Source: JAGLOK01 sp963676355 (GTDB lineage Bacteria; Bacillota; Clostridia; Christensenellales; UMGS416). Taken from it: a stretch of 64,000 nucleotides of DNA. Location of the stretch: positions 310,001-374,000 of the forward strand of contig OY781093.1 in the NCBI GenBank assembly GCA_963676355.1, written 5' to 3'. Under the pieces are notes generated by a model. It was not told the origin of the DNA, did not search any database, and saw only the letters and a program-made list of their open reading frames with translations. This document shows positions 1-8,048 of this stretch, piece after piece (positions within the stretch are counted from its first letter, which is position 1; each line of letters opens with the position of its first letter). The translations under genes and the position numbers were made by a program.

Positions 1-273
1 GGAATTGGCGGAACATTTGAGCTTTGTGCTCTCAATTCAAAGCGAGCACTTGTTCGAGAACTAGGAGCACCTTCTCCAGACGCAAAAACGGCAGAGCTTG
101 AAAAAGAGCTGTTAAAAAAGATAAATGAACTCGGAATAGGTCCCATGGGAATGGGAGGAAAAACAACGGCATTAGCAGTTCACATCATTTCAGAGCATAC
201 ACATCTTGCAGGACTTCCCTGTGCTGTTAATGTGCAGTGCCATGCGGTTCGCCATGAAAAGCGGGTGCTGTAA
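1..273 (+). CDS. Fumarate hydratase (class I), alpha subunit, 3' end only
   Basis: The window opens inside this gene; 90 codons are visible before TAA. The visible part carries a glycine-rich GMGGKTTALAV stretch and a closing VNVQCHAVRHEK segment typical of the N-terminal-type subunit of iron-sulfur, oxygen-sensitive fumarase (FumA/TtdA alpha family). This enzyme interconverts fumarate and malate in the cytoplasm. The stop overlaps the start of the beta-subunit gene by one base (TAATG), so the two are translationally coupled. The same family includes L-tartrate dehydratase; fumarase is the more usual role, but the substrate cannot be settled from the end alone. The start lies outside the window. 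Confidence 0.88.
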   Translation, partial: GIGGTFELCALNSKRALVRELGAPSPDAKTAELEKELLKKINELGIGPMGMGGKTTALAVHIISEHTHLAGLPCAVNVQCHAVRHEKRVL

Positions 274-794
274 TGAAAAAAATTATTGTACCAAATAAAA
301 ACTTAAATCCAGATGATTACAATCTTGGCGAAGTGGTGTACTTATCGGGAATAATATACACAGCCCGTGACGCTGCGCACAAAAAGTTTGTGGAGCTTTT
401 GCAAGAAGGAAAAAAGCTTCCATTTGATTTTAACGGTGCTGCAATTTATTACAGCGGCCCATGCCCTGCGCCTCCGGGAAAACCTATTGGACCATGCGGT
501 CCCACCACAAGCTACAGAATGGATGCATTCACTCCGCAGCTTTTAGACTTGGGATTAAAAGTTATGATTGGCAAAGGTCCGAGAAATAACGAAGTAATGA
601 AATCCATGCAGAAAAACAAAGCTATATATCTTGCGGCAACAGGAGGTGCGGCTGCGCTACTGATGGATTGTGTAAAGACAAGCGAGATTATATGCTTTCC
701 GGAGCTTGGAGCTGAAGCTGTTCGCAGGCTTGAAGTGGTTGATATGCCGCTCATTGTGGCAGCGAAAGAGGGAGAATCGGTATATAAAAAATAA
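273..794 (+). CDS. Fumarate hydratase (class I), beta subunit
   Basis: 173 residues, the usual length for the separate C-terminal-type subunit of class I fumarase/tartrate dehydratase. The family core YYSGPCPAPPGKPIGPCGPT lies near residues 50-70, followed by GKGPRN and a GGAAALL segment. In E. coli FumA this domain is fused to the alpha part; two-gene forms are common in anaerobes. It should pair with the upstream subunit to hydrate fumarate or dehydrate malate around a [4Fe-4S] cluster. Start ATG overlaps the alpha stop by one base. The stop codon is part of the terminator stem that follows. L-tartrate dehydratase beta (TtdB) is the alternative. Confidence 0.9.
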   Translation: MKKIIVPNKNLNPDDYNLGEVVYLSGIIYTARDAAHKKFVELLQEGKKLPFDFNGAAIYYSGPCPAPPGKPIGPCGPTTSYRMDAFTPQLLDLGLKVMIGKGPRNNEVMKSMQKNKAIYLAATGGAAALLMDCVKTSEIICFPELGAEAVRRLEVVDMPLIVAAKEGESVYKK

Positions 795-823
795 GAGCTG
801 TATTTTACAGCTCTTATTTTTTA
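792..823. terminator. Bidirectional intrinsic terminator
   Basis: A perfect 11-bp stem (TAAGAGCTGTA / TACAGCTCTTA, 792-802 and 806-816) with a TTT loop. A T-run follows on the plus strand and an A-run precedes it, so it can end both the fumarase operon and the convergent lipoprotein gene. Confidence 0.9.
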
Positions 824-830
824 CTATTTT

Positions 831-1673
831 TTAATTTGAAGCCCTACCTGATAAGAATACCAAAGCATTTTCAAACTCTTCATAGGTAACGGCCTCATCA
901 TAGTTGGTTTTGCCGGCTTTGATTTCACTGTCATCATCTGTGCAGTATCCCCAGCCATAATCGACGATGGTATCGCCGTTGAAAAACAGAACATAATATT
1001 CAACATATTGTGCGGCTATATCGCCATTATTTGTTACAGAGATTATAACCTTTGAGTCTGTTATAGTAAGTTCCTTTGTAAGGCTGGAAAGAACCGGAAC
1101 GTAGTATTCTTCAAGGTCAGCTGAAAGGCTGTATTCATAGCTTGAAAAACTATCTTCATTGTAGAAATCCAGTAAAATCTCCTCGCCTGCCTCAAAAGCT
1201 CTCTTTTCATTGTTGGCGGCTCCGATTAAATCTCCATTTTCATCTTTAAAGATTGTTTCGCCGTATATGGTTATGGTGTATGGAGAATTGTTTTTTACAG
1301 CAAGGAACATATAGTTGCTGTACTCGGATACATAAGTATATTCTGTAACTTCCAATTGACTTAGAACCTCTTTTTCAGAAAAGCCGGAAGTATTCTCTTT
1401 ATCTTCTTGCTCATTTTGAGGTGGTTCGGGGGCTTCTTCATCTTCAGGGTCGGGGATTGTGTCTTCGCTGGCTTCAGTTTGCATAGAAGGTTTATCTGCT
1501 GCTGATTTGATTTCATCTATTTCATCTTCTAAATCATCAACTTGTGACTCTAAATCTTCTATCTGTGACTCAAGATCCTCTAAATCTTCTTGGGATACCA
1601 AGGAGCATCCAGCAGTACTCAAAATTATTATCAGAGAAATGATAAATCCTATTAGCTTATAACTTTTTTTCAT
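831..1673 (-). CDS. Coiled-coil lipoprotein of unknown function
   Basis: 280 residues. An N-terminal signal peptide ends in a lipobox (STAGC, Cys23), so the protein should be lipid-anchored on the outer face of the membrane. Residues about 26-56 form a short acidic heptad coiled coil with repeats such as LEDLESQIEDLESQ, followed by a Pro/Glu-rich linker to about residue 95. The rest is a predicted beta-rich domain with a KNNSPYTITIYG segment and a later ITDSKVIISVTNNGD segment, similar in feel to FxLYD or other Ig-like domains of Firmicute lipoproteins. ATG is preceded by AAAGGG. It stands alone, convergent with fumarase. I do not recognise a specific function. Confidence 0.82.
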   Translation of the reverse strand: MKKSYKLIGFIISLIIILSTAGCSLVSQEDLEDLESQIEDLESQVDDLEDEIDEIKSAADKPSMQTEASEDTIPDPEDEEAPEPPQNEQEDKENTSGFSEKEVLSQLEVTEYTYVSEYSNYMFLAVKNNSPYTITIYGETIFKDENGDLIGAANNEKRAFEAGEEILLDFYNEDSFSSYEYSLSADLEEYYVPVLSSLTKELTITDSKVIISVTNNGDIAAQYVEYYVLFFNGDTIVDYGWGYCTDDDSEIKAGKTNYDEAVTYEEFENALVFLSGRASN

Positions 1674-1720
1674 AGCTATATCCCTTTCGCTTTTTCAACA
1701 AACATATATTGTGTAATAAA

Positions 1721-1757
1721 AAATAAAGATACCGCTTTACCGGCGGTATCTTTATTT
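1721..1757 (-). terminator. Terminator after the small membrane protein
   Basis: A perfect 15-bp inverted repeat (AAATAAAGATACCGC at 1721-1735, complement at 1743-1757) with a 7-base loop, placed six bases after the stop of the leftward gene. Confidence 0.82.
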
Positions 1758-1762
1758 GATAT

Positions 1763-2008
1763 TTAATAAAAGTTATTGATAAAGCTGAATGCTGCAAAAC
1801 CTGTCATTAGACCGATGAGCAAACTCAATACAAATGAAATTGCCGCTAGAATCAAGGCTGCGATGCAAAATCTCTTGCGGCCTATATCACCTGTGCCAAG
1901 CCCCCACACAAACAGCATGACTATGTTGACTATGGGGATTGCCAAAACTATCAGTGTTCCTATCCATCCACCTACGGACAGAGCGTTTCTTTCTTGATTA
2001 CTTTCCAT
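1763..2008 (-). CDS. Small membrane protein, two transmembrane segments
   Basis: 81 residues from the ATG at 2008, chosen because GGAGGT sits four bases upstream; an in-frame TTG four codons earlier would overlap that ribosome site and is rejected. A short polar N-terminus (MESNQERN) is followed by two hydrophobic segments, around GTLIVLAIPIVNIVMLFVWG and IAALILAAISFVLSLLIGLM, separated by GTGDIGRKRF. This layout is common in Clostridia proteins of unknown function. It is monocistronic, between a lipoprotein gene and a divergent solute-binding lipoprotein. Confidence 0.78.
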   Translation of the reverse strand: MESNQERNALSVGGWIGTLIVLAIPIVNIVMLFVWGLGTGDIGRKRFCIAALILAAISFVLSLLIGLMTGFAAFSFINNFY

Positions 2009-2072
2009 TTCTACCTCCAAATTATTACTGTTTAATGTGCTGGTTGGCTTTAGGAAAAATATTTATATCTCC

Positions 2073-2101
2073 ATTTTATCATTGTGTATTTTAAGGAGCA
2101 A
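2073..2101 (-). promoter_or_regulatory. Possible promoter of the small membrane protein gene
   Basis: Reading leftward, TTGCTC, a 17-base spacer and TAAAAT, about 65 bases before the start codon. The -35 is weak. Confidence 0.4.
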
Positions 2102-2146
2102 GCAAAATCATAAATGTAAATTTTTGATAATAGATTTTTTGCATGA

Positions 2147-2175
2147 TTGATATCAAAAGATATATAGTTTATAAT
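2147..2175 (+). promoter_or_regulatory. Sigma-A-type promoter that decides a leaderless start
   Basis: TTGATA (2147-2152), exactly 17 bases, then perfect TATAAT (2170-2175). The ATG at 2182 follows after only six bases, so transcription would start at or within a base or two of the start codon. No ribosome-binding site precedes any nearby ATG, which fits a leaderless mRNA. Confidence 0.72.
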
Positions 2176-2181
2176 TTATCC

Positions 2182-3630
2182 ATGTTTAAATTTAGAATAA
2201 AATCACCTATTATTATATTCGTTTTTATCGCGGCTTTCCTTTTGTCTTCCTGTGCTAAAATGCCGGATGACATGGAAAACAAAGCGGCGCTTCCTACGCC
2301 GACGCCAGATCTTGCATTTCCGGATACAGAAATCACAATGATGCTCAAGACAGAGGATTTTGTGATGGAAGACTGGGCTGTGATGGACAGGGTTTTTAAG
2401 GAAAGCGGGATAAGCTGTGTGATATCTACGATACGCCCCGAAAGATATGCTGAAACTTTAAACCTTAATCTTTCAACAGGTGTTGTATATGACATTATGG
2501 AGATTGCACCTGAATATTCAGAGGCGGCAGATCCTTTTATTGTGGATGTCTCCTCCCTTATTAATTCGCATGCTCCAAACTATATAAACTGGATAAACAC
2601 ATTTTCTTCTCAAATGCTTACTTCGCTTGCCACATCAAAAGGAGAAATAAAAATCTTTCCTTTGCGGCAGGAAATGGGTGTGATAAGCGCAGTTCCTTTT
2701 ATAAAAAGTGAAGCGGAAGCAAGACAGTTTGATGCGGGAAGTTTTTATAATGCCATTTTAAACTCAGGCGGCAAATTTGCAGTTCCCGGCTCCACTGAGC
2801 TATTGTGTGAGCTGATGGCACCTTTTTATAATACTTCAGTGGATGCTTACATGAAAGATGGAGCTTTGGTATATGGTCCAACTACTGATGAATTTAAAGC
2901 AATGCTTTTATATCTTAATTCCCTTTATCAACATGATATGATAAGCGAGTCGTTTTTTGTATATTCGCCCACAAGCCTTCTTTATGACATCACAAGCGGA
3001 GATGTTACTGTGGGAATTTTCACTGAAGAATATTATGAAGCGGCATATGAAGCGGGCATGGAGCCTTTCATGTATACTCCGGTGGAAGGTGCTAGTCTTC
3101 CCGGATATAAATATGAACCTTCAAGCTATGCAGGAATATCAAATGCCCAAGGCAGACAGGATATTGCCATAAAGTTTATTGACTTTTGTTTTTCCGACAA
3201 CGGAAGAAGCCTTTTAAATTGTGGAATTGAAGGACTTCATGTGAAAAAATTTGATAATGGTGTGCTTAATGCGCTTCAACCATATACGCGATATGATGCA
3301 TATCAGTGGAAGGAGCAGGGACTTACAGCCGAAGGCATGCCTGGAGTTTATTACAACTCGTGGACGAAGTTTTCCCAGCCGCTTTATGACTTGCTTGTAC
3401 CGATGCGAAAATATGCGCCCGACGAGGATATGCTTATAGCCGCGCTTCCTGTGACAGGAAGAGACGCGGTAGAATCTAAAATGATTATGGGTGAGATAAA
3501 ACCGCTTTTTCATGAATGGTGGAGCGAGTTTATAGTGGGCAGCAAATCGCTTGCAAATGATTGGAACAGCTATATAAGGGATATAAACGGAGCGGGAATA
3601 AACCGTTATATAAACATGCATTATAAGTAG
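2182..3630 (+). CDS. Extracellular solute-binding lipoprotein (orphan)
   Basis: 482 residues from the ATG at 2182. The signal peptide ends in LLSSC (lipobox), so the mature protein is a membrane-tethered lipoprotein. The body has the look of a family 1 carbohydrate-type solute-binding protein: a long two-domain fold with GDVTVGIFTEEYYEAAYEAG and DIAIKFIDFCFSDNGR near the end, the usual site of the KAAWEFIKF-like segment. Such proteins deliver sugars or oligosaccharides to ABC permeases, but no permease or ATPase gene is adjacent, so it either docks to a transporter encoded elsewhere or acts as a sensor. A longer in-frame start at 2143 overlaps the promoter and is unlikely. The substrate cannot be told. 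Confidence 0.8.
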   Translation: MFKFRIKSPIIIFVFIAAFLLSSCAKMPDDMENKAALPTPTPDLAFPDTEITMMLKTEDFVMEDWAVMDRVFKESGISCVISTIRPERYAETLNLNLSTGVVYDIMEIAPEYSEAADPFIVDVSSLINSHAPNYINWINTFSSQMLTSLATSKGEIKIFPLRQEMGVISAVPFIKSEAEARQFDAGSFYNAILNSGGKFAVPGSTELLCELMAPFYNTSVDAYMKDGALVYGPTTDEFKAMLLYLNSLYQHDMISESFFVYSPTSLLYDITSGDVTVGIFTEEYYEAAYEAGMEPFMYTPVEGASLPGYKYEPSSYAGISNAQGRQDIAIKFIDFCFSDNGRSLLNCGIEGLHVKKFDNGVLNALQPYTRYDAYQWKEQGLTAEGMPGVYYNSWTKFSQPLYDLLVPMRKYAPDEDMLIAALPVTGRDAVESKMIMGEIKPLFHEWWSEFIVGSKSLANDWNSYIRDINGAGINRYINMHYK

Positions 3631-3653
3631 AAAAACTGAAATACGAGTACAAA

Positions 3654-3678
3654 AAAAGCGCTTCATCGAAGCGCTTTT
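3654..3678. terminator. Bidirectional terminator
   Basis: AAAAGCGCTTC (3654-3664), ATC loop, GAAGCGCTTTT (3668-3678): a perfect 11-bp stem with A and T tracts on either side, between convergent genes. Confidence 0.9.
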
Positions 3679-3699
3679 AATATACCTAGATATCTATTA

Positions 3700-4941
3700 T
3701 TAGCCTAAATCCATATTAAGTCTTGATTTATATATTTTCACTTTAGCTTCTTCACGCCATGCAGTTATTGTTTCTTGATAAATCTCATTTTTTCTGTTTT
3801 CTAAGATTTCTGCTTTTAAATCGTCTCTAACATCTTCAAAGGCTACAGCGCCTTCTTTAACTTCTCCATAATATAAGATTATGTGATATCCGAAATCAGA
3901 TGCAACAGGCTCAGTGAAGTCACCTACATTTTCAAGAGCGAAAAGTGCATCCATATATTCAGAAGCAAATTGAGTTACGTCCTTTACAACTGGGTAATAG
4001 TCTTTTGACTTCATTCCAGGATCTTCGCCATATTCATCTATAAGCTCTGCAAAGTCTTGACCTTCAACAGCAAGCGCATAAACTTCATCTGCTTTTTCTT
4101 TTATCTTAGCAAGCTCTTCTTCACGCAAGGCATTTGCGCCATCTTCGTCACCGTCAGCTCTAAGAGCGTTTATTTGCTCTTGGATATCATCAGGCAGAGA
4201 AATGAGGATTTGGCTTGACTGTCTTGTATTGGGCAAATTGTAGTATATAGTTTGATCTCCACTTAAAGCGCTATCATAAAGCGATGGATTTTCGGCATAT
4301 GAAGCTTCTTGTTCCGCCACTTTTTGATCATAAACGGCTTGGAGTTCGCTTTCAATAGGATCTTCGGTTTCGGTTACGATTTCTCTAAGTTTGTCAATTG
4401 CTTTTTGATTTTTTAAGGCTTCAAGAGAAGCTTCTTTGTCATCTTTGCCAGCAGCCACAAGTGATGAGTTGAACTCTTCTTCAATGAGTTTATCCAGCTC
4501 TTCTTGGCTTAAACCTGCATTTGCATCATTGCCCTCTACACTGTTTTTAGCAGACGCTCTGTATTCTTCAATATCATTATTGTATTCTTCGGTTATGGCA
4601 TCCAGCTCTTCTTGAGTAAAATCATAGCAGTCATATTCTTTTGCTTTGATTTCCAAGATTTTCTGAGTGATTGCGCTTTCAATTGAGGCTTCTTTTAAGG
4701 CTTCAAGTGTGTCCGGATTAGTGAAATCGGGAGCAGCTTGACCAGAAAAATATGCTTGAATCTGATAGTTATATACATAATAATCCACATAGGCTGCGTA
4801 TTCTTCTTTTGTGATAGTTTGTCCTTCTACTTTTGCGACAATTCTTTGCATGTCTCTTTCTGGATTGACTTCTATAAGATTGCATCCTGCAAAGACCATT
4901 ATAAGCACCAGTAATATGGCAATAACTTTTATTTTTCTCAT
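3700..4941 (-). CDS. Foldase lipoprotein, PrsA/SurA-like peptidyl-prolyl isomerase
   Basis: 413 residues. A signal peptide with lipobox VFAGC (Cys20) places it on the outer membrane face. An all-helical SurA_N-like region (about 30-215, starting at VAKVEGQTITKEEYAAYVDYY) is followed by a parvulin-type (PpiC) domain around 240-370, with DFAELIDEYGEDPGMKSK, FALENVGDFTEPV and DFGYHIILYYGE. Parvulin foldases help exported proteins fold after secretion; PrsA is essential or nearly so in several Firmicutes. AGGAAGG precedes the ATG. The gene is monocistronic with its own strong promoter. The PpiC core is recognisable, but isomerase activity is not shown, since many homologues are chaperones only. 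Confidence 0.85.
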   Translation of the reverse strand: MRKIKVIAILLVLIMVFAGCNLIEVNPERDMQRIVAKVEGQTITKEEYAAYVDYYVYNYQIQAYFSGQAAPDFTNPDTLEALKEASIESAITQKILEIKAKEYDCYDFTQEELDAITEEYNNDIEEYRASAKNSVEGNDANAGLSQEELDKLIEEEFNSSLVAAGKDDKEASLEALKNQKAIDKLREIVTETEDPIESELQAVYDQKVAEQEASYAENPSLYDSALSGDQTIYYNLPNTRQSSQILISLPDDIQEQINALRADGDEDGANALREEELAKIKEKADEVYALAVEGQDFAELIDEYGEDPGMKSKDYYPVVKDVTQFASEYMDALFALENVGDFTEPVASDFGYHIILYYGEVKEGAVAFEDVRDDLKAEILENRKNEIYQETITAWREEAKVKIYKSRLNMDLG

Positions 4942-4979
4942 TTATAAACCTTCCTGTTTTAGCTTAATAAGTACAACGT

Positions 4980-5008
4980 ATTATACAATAATTAATGCTC
5001 TTTGCCAA
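4980..5008 (-). promoter_or_regulatory. Promoter of the PrsA-like foldase gene
   Basis: Reading leftward, TTGGCA (5008-5003), a 17-base spacer and perfect TATAAT (4985-4980), about 38 bases before the start codon. Confidence 0.75.
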
Positions 5009-5103
5009 ATGGATTATAAATTATTTACACCTCATTTATTTTTAGCTTTACTCTTTTGTTTTAGGCACAGAAGAAAGGGATATAAAGCACCGACATCATT
5101 GGT

Positions 5104-5132
5104 TTGTATACATACACTAAATATGGTAATAT
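5104..5132 (+). promoter_or_regulatory. Probable promoter of the SIMPL gene
   Basis: TTGTAT (5104-5109), 17 bases, TAATAT (5127-5132), 35 bases before the start codon. Confidence 0.5.
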
Positions 5133-5167
5133 AAGTAACTAATAGTATTTCTTAAAAGGAGTTTGTT

Positions 5168-5911
5168 ATGAATAACAAAGGATTAACCGTTTTGATAAGC
5201 ATTACTTTGGCATTGGTGTGTGTATTGGTTGGCATCAATATGATAAACGATGGTGTAAAGATATCAGAAAACAAAGAAAATGATATTGTAAGTGTGTATG
5301 GCCGCGGAATAGTTTTTCTTGAGCCTGACGTTGCATATTTATCGCTGGGATATGAAAATATCGATATGGACCCAAAAGCAGCACAGGCAGAAAATGCTGC
5401 AACCATGGTAAAGGTAATTGATGCTATAAAAAACGCCGGCATTCCAATAGAAGATATTCAAACATCTAATTATAATGTAAATCAGGAATTTAAAAATCAC
5501 GGCAGTGAGAAAACGTTTGTGGGATACAAGGTGATAAATTATATTAATGTTAAAGTTGATGAAGTTGAAAGAGTAAATGAAATAATAAATATTTCGATAA
5601 ATGCTGGCGCTAATGCTTTTTTTGGAATAGAATTCAGTGTAATAGACAGACAGCAGGCATATTTGGACGCAATGGAAATAGCACTCGAGCGAGCCAAAGA
5701 AAAAGCTCAGATATATGCTCAAAAAGAAGGTAGAAACATATCAGATGTTTTGAGTATAGATGAAGGTTCTGCGCCATCTTTATCCAGAAGCCCTTACAAT
5801 AATGTATCTTTGAGTTATGCAAGAGATGCTTCCGGTGCGCTTGAAGGCGCAATAGCAACCGGACAGGTGGAGATTATAGCCACTGTTACGGTTGTTTATG
5901 CTCTTGACTGA
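5168..5911 (+). CDS. SIMPL-domain (DUF541) protein, membrane-anchored
   Basis: 247 residues. One N-terminal hydrophobic segment (LTVLISITLALVCVLVGINM) acts as a signal or anchor with no lipobox, so most of the protein is outside the cell. The rest is the SIMPL/DUF541 fold: DIVSVYGRGIVFLEPDVAYL near residue 38, AENAATMVKVIDAIKNAGIP, DIQTSNYNV and a C-terminal AKEKAQIYAQKEG-type helix followed by beta strands. The family includes E. coli YggE and Brucella BP26, tied loosely to oxidative stress or envelope roles; the biochemical function is unknown. AAGGAG precedes the ATG. Its position between foldase and gap says nothing clear about function. Confidence 0.88.
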   Translation: MNNKGLTVLISITLALVCVLVGINMINDGVKISENKENDIVSVYGRGIVFLEPDVAYLSLGYENIDMDPKAAQAENAATMVKVIDAIKNAGIPIEDIQTSNYNVNQEFKNHGSEKTFVGYKVINYINVKVDEVERVNEIINISINAGANAFFGIEFSVIDRQQAYLDAMEIALERAKEKAQIYAQKEGRNISDVLSIDEGSAPSLSRSPYNNVSLSYARDASGALEGAIATGQVEIIATVTVVYALD

Positions 5912-5979
5912 AAAGATAGTCAATATGACCAAAAGCCAAAATCATTTATTAATTATTAATTGCTTAATGGGCTAAATCC

Positions 5980-6008
5980 TTGTAATAATTGCGGAATTGA
6001 AGTATAAT
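5980..6008 (+). promoter_or_regulatory. Promoter of gap
   Basis: TTGTAA (5980-5985), 17 bases, perfect TATAAT (6003-6008). The start codon lies about 47 bases further, after GGAGG. Confidence 0.75.
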
Positions 6009-6055
6009 ATGCACGAAAAATATTGTTAATTAATTTAATTTTTTTGGAGGAATAT

Positions 6056-7072
6056 ATGGCAGTAAAAGTTGGTATTAATGGTTTTGGACGTATTGGACGT
6101 CTTGTATTCAGAGTTGCTATCGGGAATCCCGATATCATAGTAACAGGAGTTAATGATCCTTTCATGAGCCCGGACTACATGGCTTACATGCTTCGCTATG
6201 ACACAGTTCATGGCAAATTTGAGGGAACTATCGAAGTTAAAGAAGACGCTATCGTTGTAAACGGTGAAGAAGTAAAATTCTATGCATGCATGAATCCTGC
6301 AGAGATTCCTTGGGGCGAATGCGGAGCAGACTATGTTGTTGAATCAACAGGTATCTTCACAACAAGCGAAAAAGCTTCTGCACACCTTAAAGGCGGCGCA
6401 AAGAAAGTTATCATCTCAGCACCTGCAAAAGACAAAGAAACACCAATGTTTGTTATGGGCGTAAACAATGACACATATACAAAAGATATGACAATCGTTT
6501 CAAACGCATCATGCACAACAAACTGCTTGGCTCCTGTAGCTAAGGTATTAAACGACAAGTTCGGCATCAGCGAAGGCCTTATGACAACAGTTCATTCAAC
6601 AACAGGCACACAGAAGACTGTTGATGGTCCTTCAAAGAAAGCATGGCGTGACGGCCGCGCTGCAGCAGGCAACATCATCCCTGCTTCAACAGGCGCTGCT
6701 ATCGCAGTTGGCGTTGTTATTCCTGAGCTTAACGGCAAACTTACAGGTAAAGCAATGCGCGTACCTACACTTGACGTTTCAGTTGTAGACCTTACATGTA
6801 ACCTTAAGACACCTACAACATATGAAGAAATTTGTGCAGCTATGAAAGAAGCTTCAGAAGGCGCAATGGCTGGTGTTCTTGGATACACAGAAGAAATGGT
6901 TGTGTCATCTGACTTTATCCATGATCCACGCACATCAATATTTGATGCTGATGCAGGCATCATGTTGACTGACACATTCGTAAAAGTTGTATCATGGTAT
7001 GATAACGAGTGGGGTTACTCAAATAAAGTTATCGATCTTATTTCTTATATGGCTGAGGTTGACAACGCATAA
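6056..7072 (+). CDS. gap: Glyceraldehyde-3-phosphate dehydrogenase
   Basis: 338 residues, standard length. The start at 6056 follows TTGGAGGAATAT; an in-frame ATG 11 codons upstream has no ribosome site and would add a non-family sequence. The Rossmann motif GINGFGRIGRL begins at residue 6; the active-site SNASCTTNCLAP places the catalytic Cys near residue 153; and NEWGYSNKV near the C-terminus is diagnostic. It oxidises glyceraldehyde 3-phosphate to 1,3-bisphosphoglycerate with NAD in glycolysis. It has its own promoter and terminator, so here it is not in an operon with pgk or tpi. Codon use is more biased than its neighbours, as expected for a highly expressed gene. Confidence 0.98.
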   Translation: MAVKVGINGFGRIGRLVFRVAIGNPDIIVTGVNDPFMSPDYMAYMLRYDTVHGKFEGTIEVKEDAIVVNGEEVKFYACMNPAEIPWGECGADYVVESTGIFTTSEKASAHLKGGAKKVIISAPAKDKETPMFVMGVNNDTYTKDMTIVSNASCTTNCLAPVAKVLNDKFGISEGLMTTVHSTTGTQKTVDGPSKKAWRDGRAAAGNIIPASTGAAIAVGVVIPELNGKLTGKAMRVPTLDVSVVDLTCNLKTPTTYEEICAAMKEASEGAMAGVLGYTEEMVVSSDFIHDPRTSIFDADAGIMLTDTFVKVVSWYDNEWGYSNKVIDLISYMAEVDNA

Positions 7073-7085
7073 TAAAAATCAATCA

Positions 7086-7115
7086 AAGCGGCTCTCGTAT
7101 GAGGGTCGCTTTTTG
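7086..7115 (+). terminator. Terminator of gap
   Basis: An 11-bp stem with two G-U pairs (AAGCGGCTCTC / GAGGGTCGCTT) around a GTAT loop, followed by TTTTTG. Confidence 0.85.
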
Positions 7116-7153
7116 TTATGTAAAATAAAGTTGTGAAACAATATAAATTTATA

Positions 7154-7182
7154 TTGCCAGAGGCTGTAGAAAAATGTATAAT
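7154..7182 (+). promoter_or_regulatory. Promoter of the lipoprotein gene at 7206
   Basis: TTGCCA (7154-7159), 17 bases, perfect TATAAT (7177-7182); the start codon is 24 bases further, after AAAGGAAATGAT. Confidence 0.75.
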
Positions 7183-7205
7183 ATCAAGAAAAAAAAGGAA
7201 ATGAT

Positions 7206-7877
7206 ATGACAAAAAAAATTAAACAGATATTACTTACCGTGCTAGTACTTGCAGTATTGACAGCGACATTTGCCGGATGTGGCAAAAGTAGCGAGGAAAT
7301 TAAAGACATTGCTCAAGAAGCAGTAAAAACTATATCAGGATTCAGGGTGGGCGAATGGGAAGGCAATACCTACACAAACGAGAAATTTAATCTCACAGCT
7401 TCCTTTCCGGAAGAGTGGTACGCCTACAGCGCTCAAGAAATGGCGGATGTATTTGGAGAGGTGGCAGAAAGCCTTAAGGATACGGAATCGGAAATAGAAG
7501 AAGGGGTGTATATACCTTTGCTTTTTGTAATAGATAATCAGGATGCAAACATGGCAATGTCTACTGTTAATCTTACTGCTGCGAGATCTATCTTGGCACC
7601 CGACTTCGAAGCTGAATACACAGACGAGGCACTCGAACAATTGAAAGCCCAGTTTGAGCAGCTGGGAACTGTGGAAGCGGAAGTTGTGGGCGAAACGACT
7701 TTCGGTGGAGAAAAAGCTTTTTTAGTTACAGTGGATACATCAATTGCCGGAACTGATTTTGTTCAGTCTCAAAGAATATATCAGCTTTATAAAAACGGCT
7801 ACATGCTTACTTTTACCATATCAACTTTAGATAGTGAAGCTATGAATAGCATTGAAAGCTATTTTTCATTTGACTGA
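7206..7877 (+). CDS. Lipoprotein with a PsbP/DcrB-like domain, unknown function
   Basis: 223 residues. The signal peptide ends in TFAGC (Cys25). The mature part begins with a short helix, then ENKFNLTASFPEEW-type text (NEKFNLTASFPEEWYAYS here) that opens PsbP-like or DcrB-like domains in many Firmicute lipoproteins: a beta-sheet with a YxLYKNGYMLTFTIS-like strand near the end. The role of this class is unknown; they are thought to sit on the membrane surface. Single gene with its own promoter and terminator. AAAGGAAA precedes the ATG. Confidence 0.8.
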   Translation: MTKKIKQILLTVLVLAVLTATFAGCGKSSEEIKDIAQEAVKTISGFRVGEWEGNTYTNEKFNLTASFPEEWYAYSAQEMADVFGEVAESLKDTESEIEEGVYIPLLFVIDNQDANMAMSTVNLTAARSILAPDFEAEYTDEALEQLKAQFEQLGTVEAEVVGETTFGGEKAFLVTVDTSIAGTDFVQSQRIYQLYKNGYMLTFTISTLDSEAMNSIESYFSFD

Positions 7878-7901
7878 TTTTAAACTTAATAGTTAATATC
7901 C

Positions 7902-7935
7902 AATAAAAGCTGCTTCTTGCAGCTTTTATTTTATT
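7902..7935 (+). terminator. Terminator after the 7206 lipoprotein gene
   Basis: A perfect 12-bp stem (AATAAAAGCTGC / GCAGCTTTTATT) with a TTCTT loop, then TTATT. Confidence 0.9.
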
Positions 7936-7975
7936 AATAAGGATAATAATATAGATTAAACTAAAATAATTTGAA

Positions 7976-8025
7976 TTAATGAATATCTAAACACGATATG
8001 CATTTTAATTCATTAAGTGTATAAT
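7976..8025 (+). promoter_or_regulatory. Inverted repeat plus -10 box ahead of the coiled-coil gene
   Basis: TTAATGAAT (7976-7984) and its complement ATTCATTAA (8008-8016) lie just upstream of a perfect TATAAT (8020-8025). No good -35 is seen at the right spacing (TATGCA is the best), so the promoter may need an activator, and the repeat could be its site. Confidence 0.4.
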
Positions 8026-8048
8026 GAGGAAAAAGGAAGAATATTATT

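Noticed and set aside
2143..2181. Upstream ATG extending the solute-binding lipoprotein by 13 residues
   Set aside because: It overlaps the -35 box of the likely promoter, and the 2182 start gives a normal signal peptide and lipobox.
5339..5722. Long antisense frames, e.g. opposite the SIMPL gene and within gyrA, gyrB, mfd and the RND gene
   Set aside because: They lie opposite well supported genes, have low-complexity or implausible composition and no ribosome sites.
6023..6055. ATG 11 codons before gap
   Set aside because: No ribosome site; GGAGG directly precedes the MAVKVGINGFG start.
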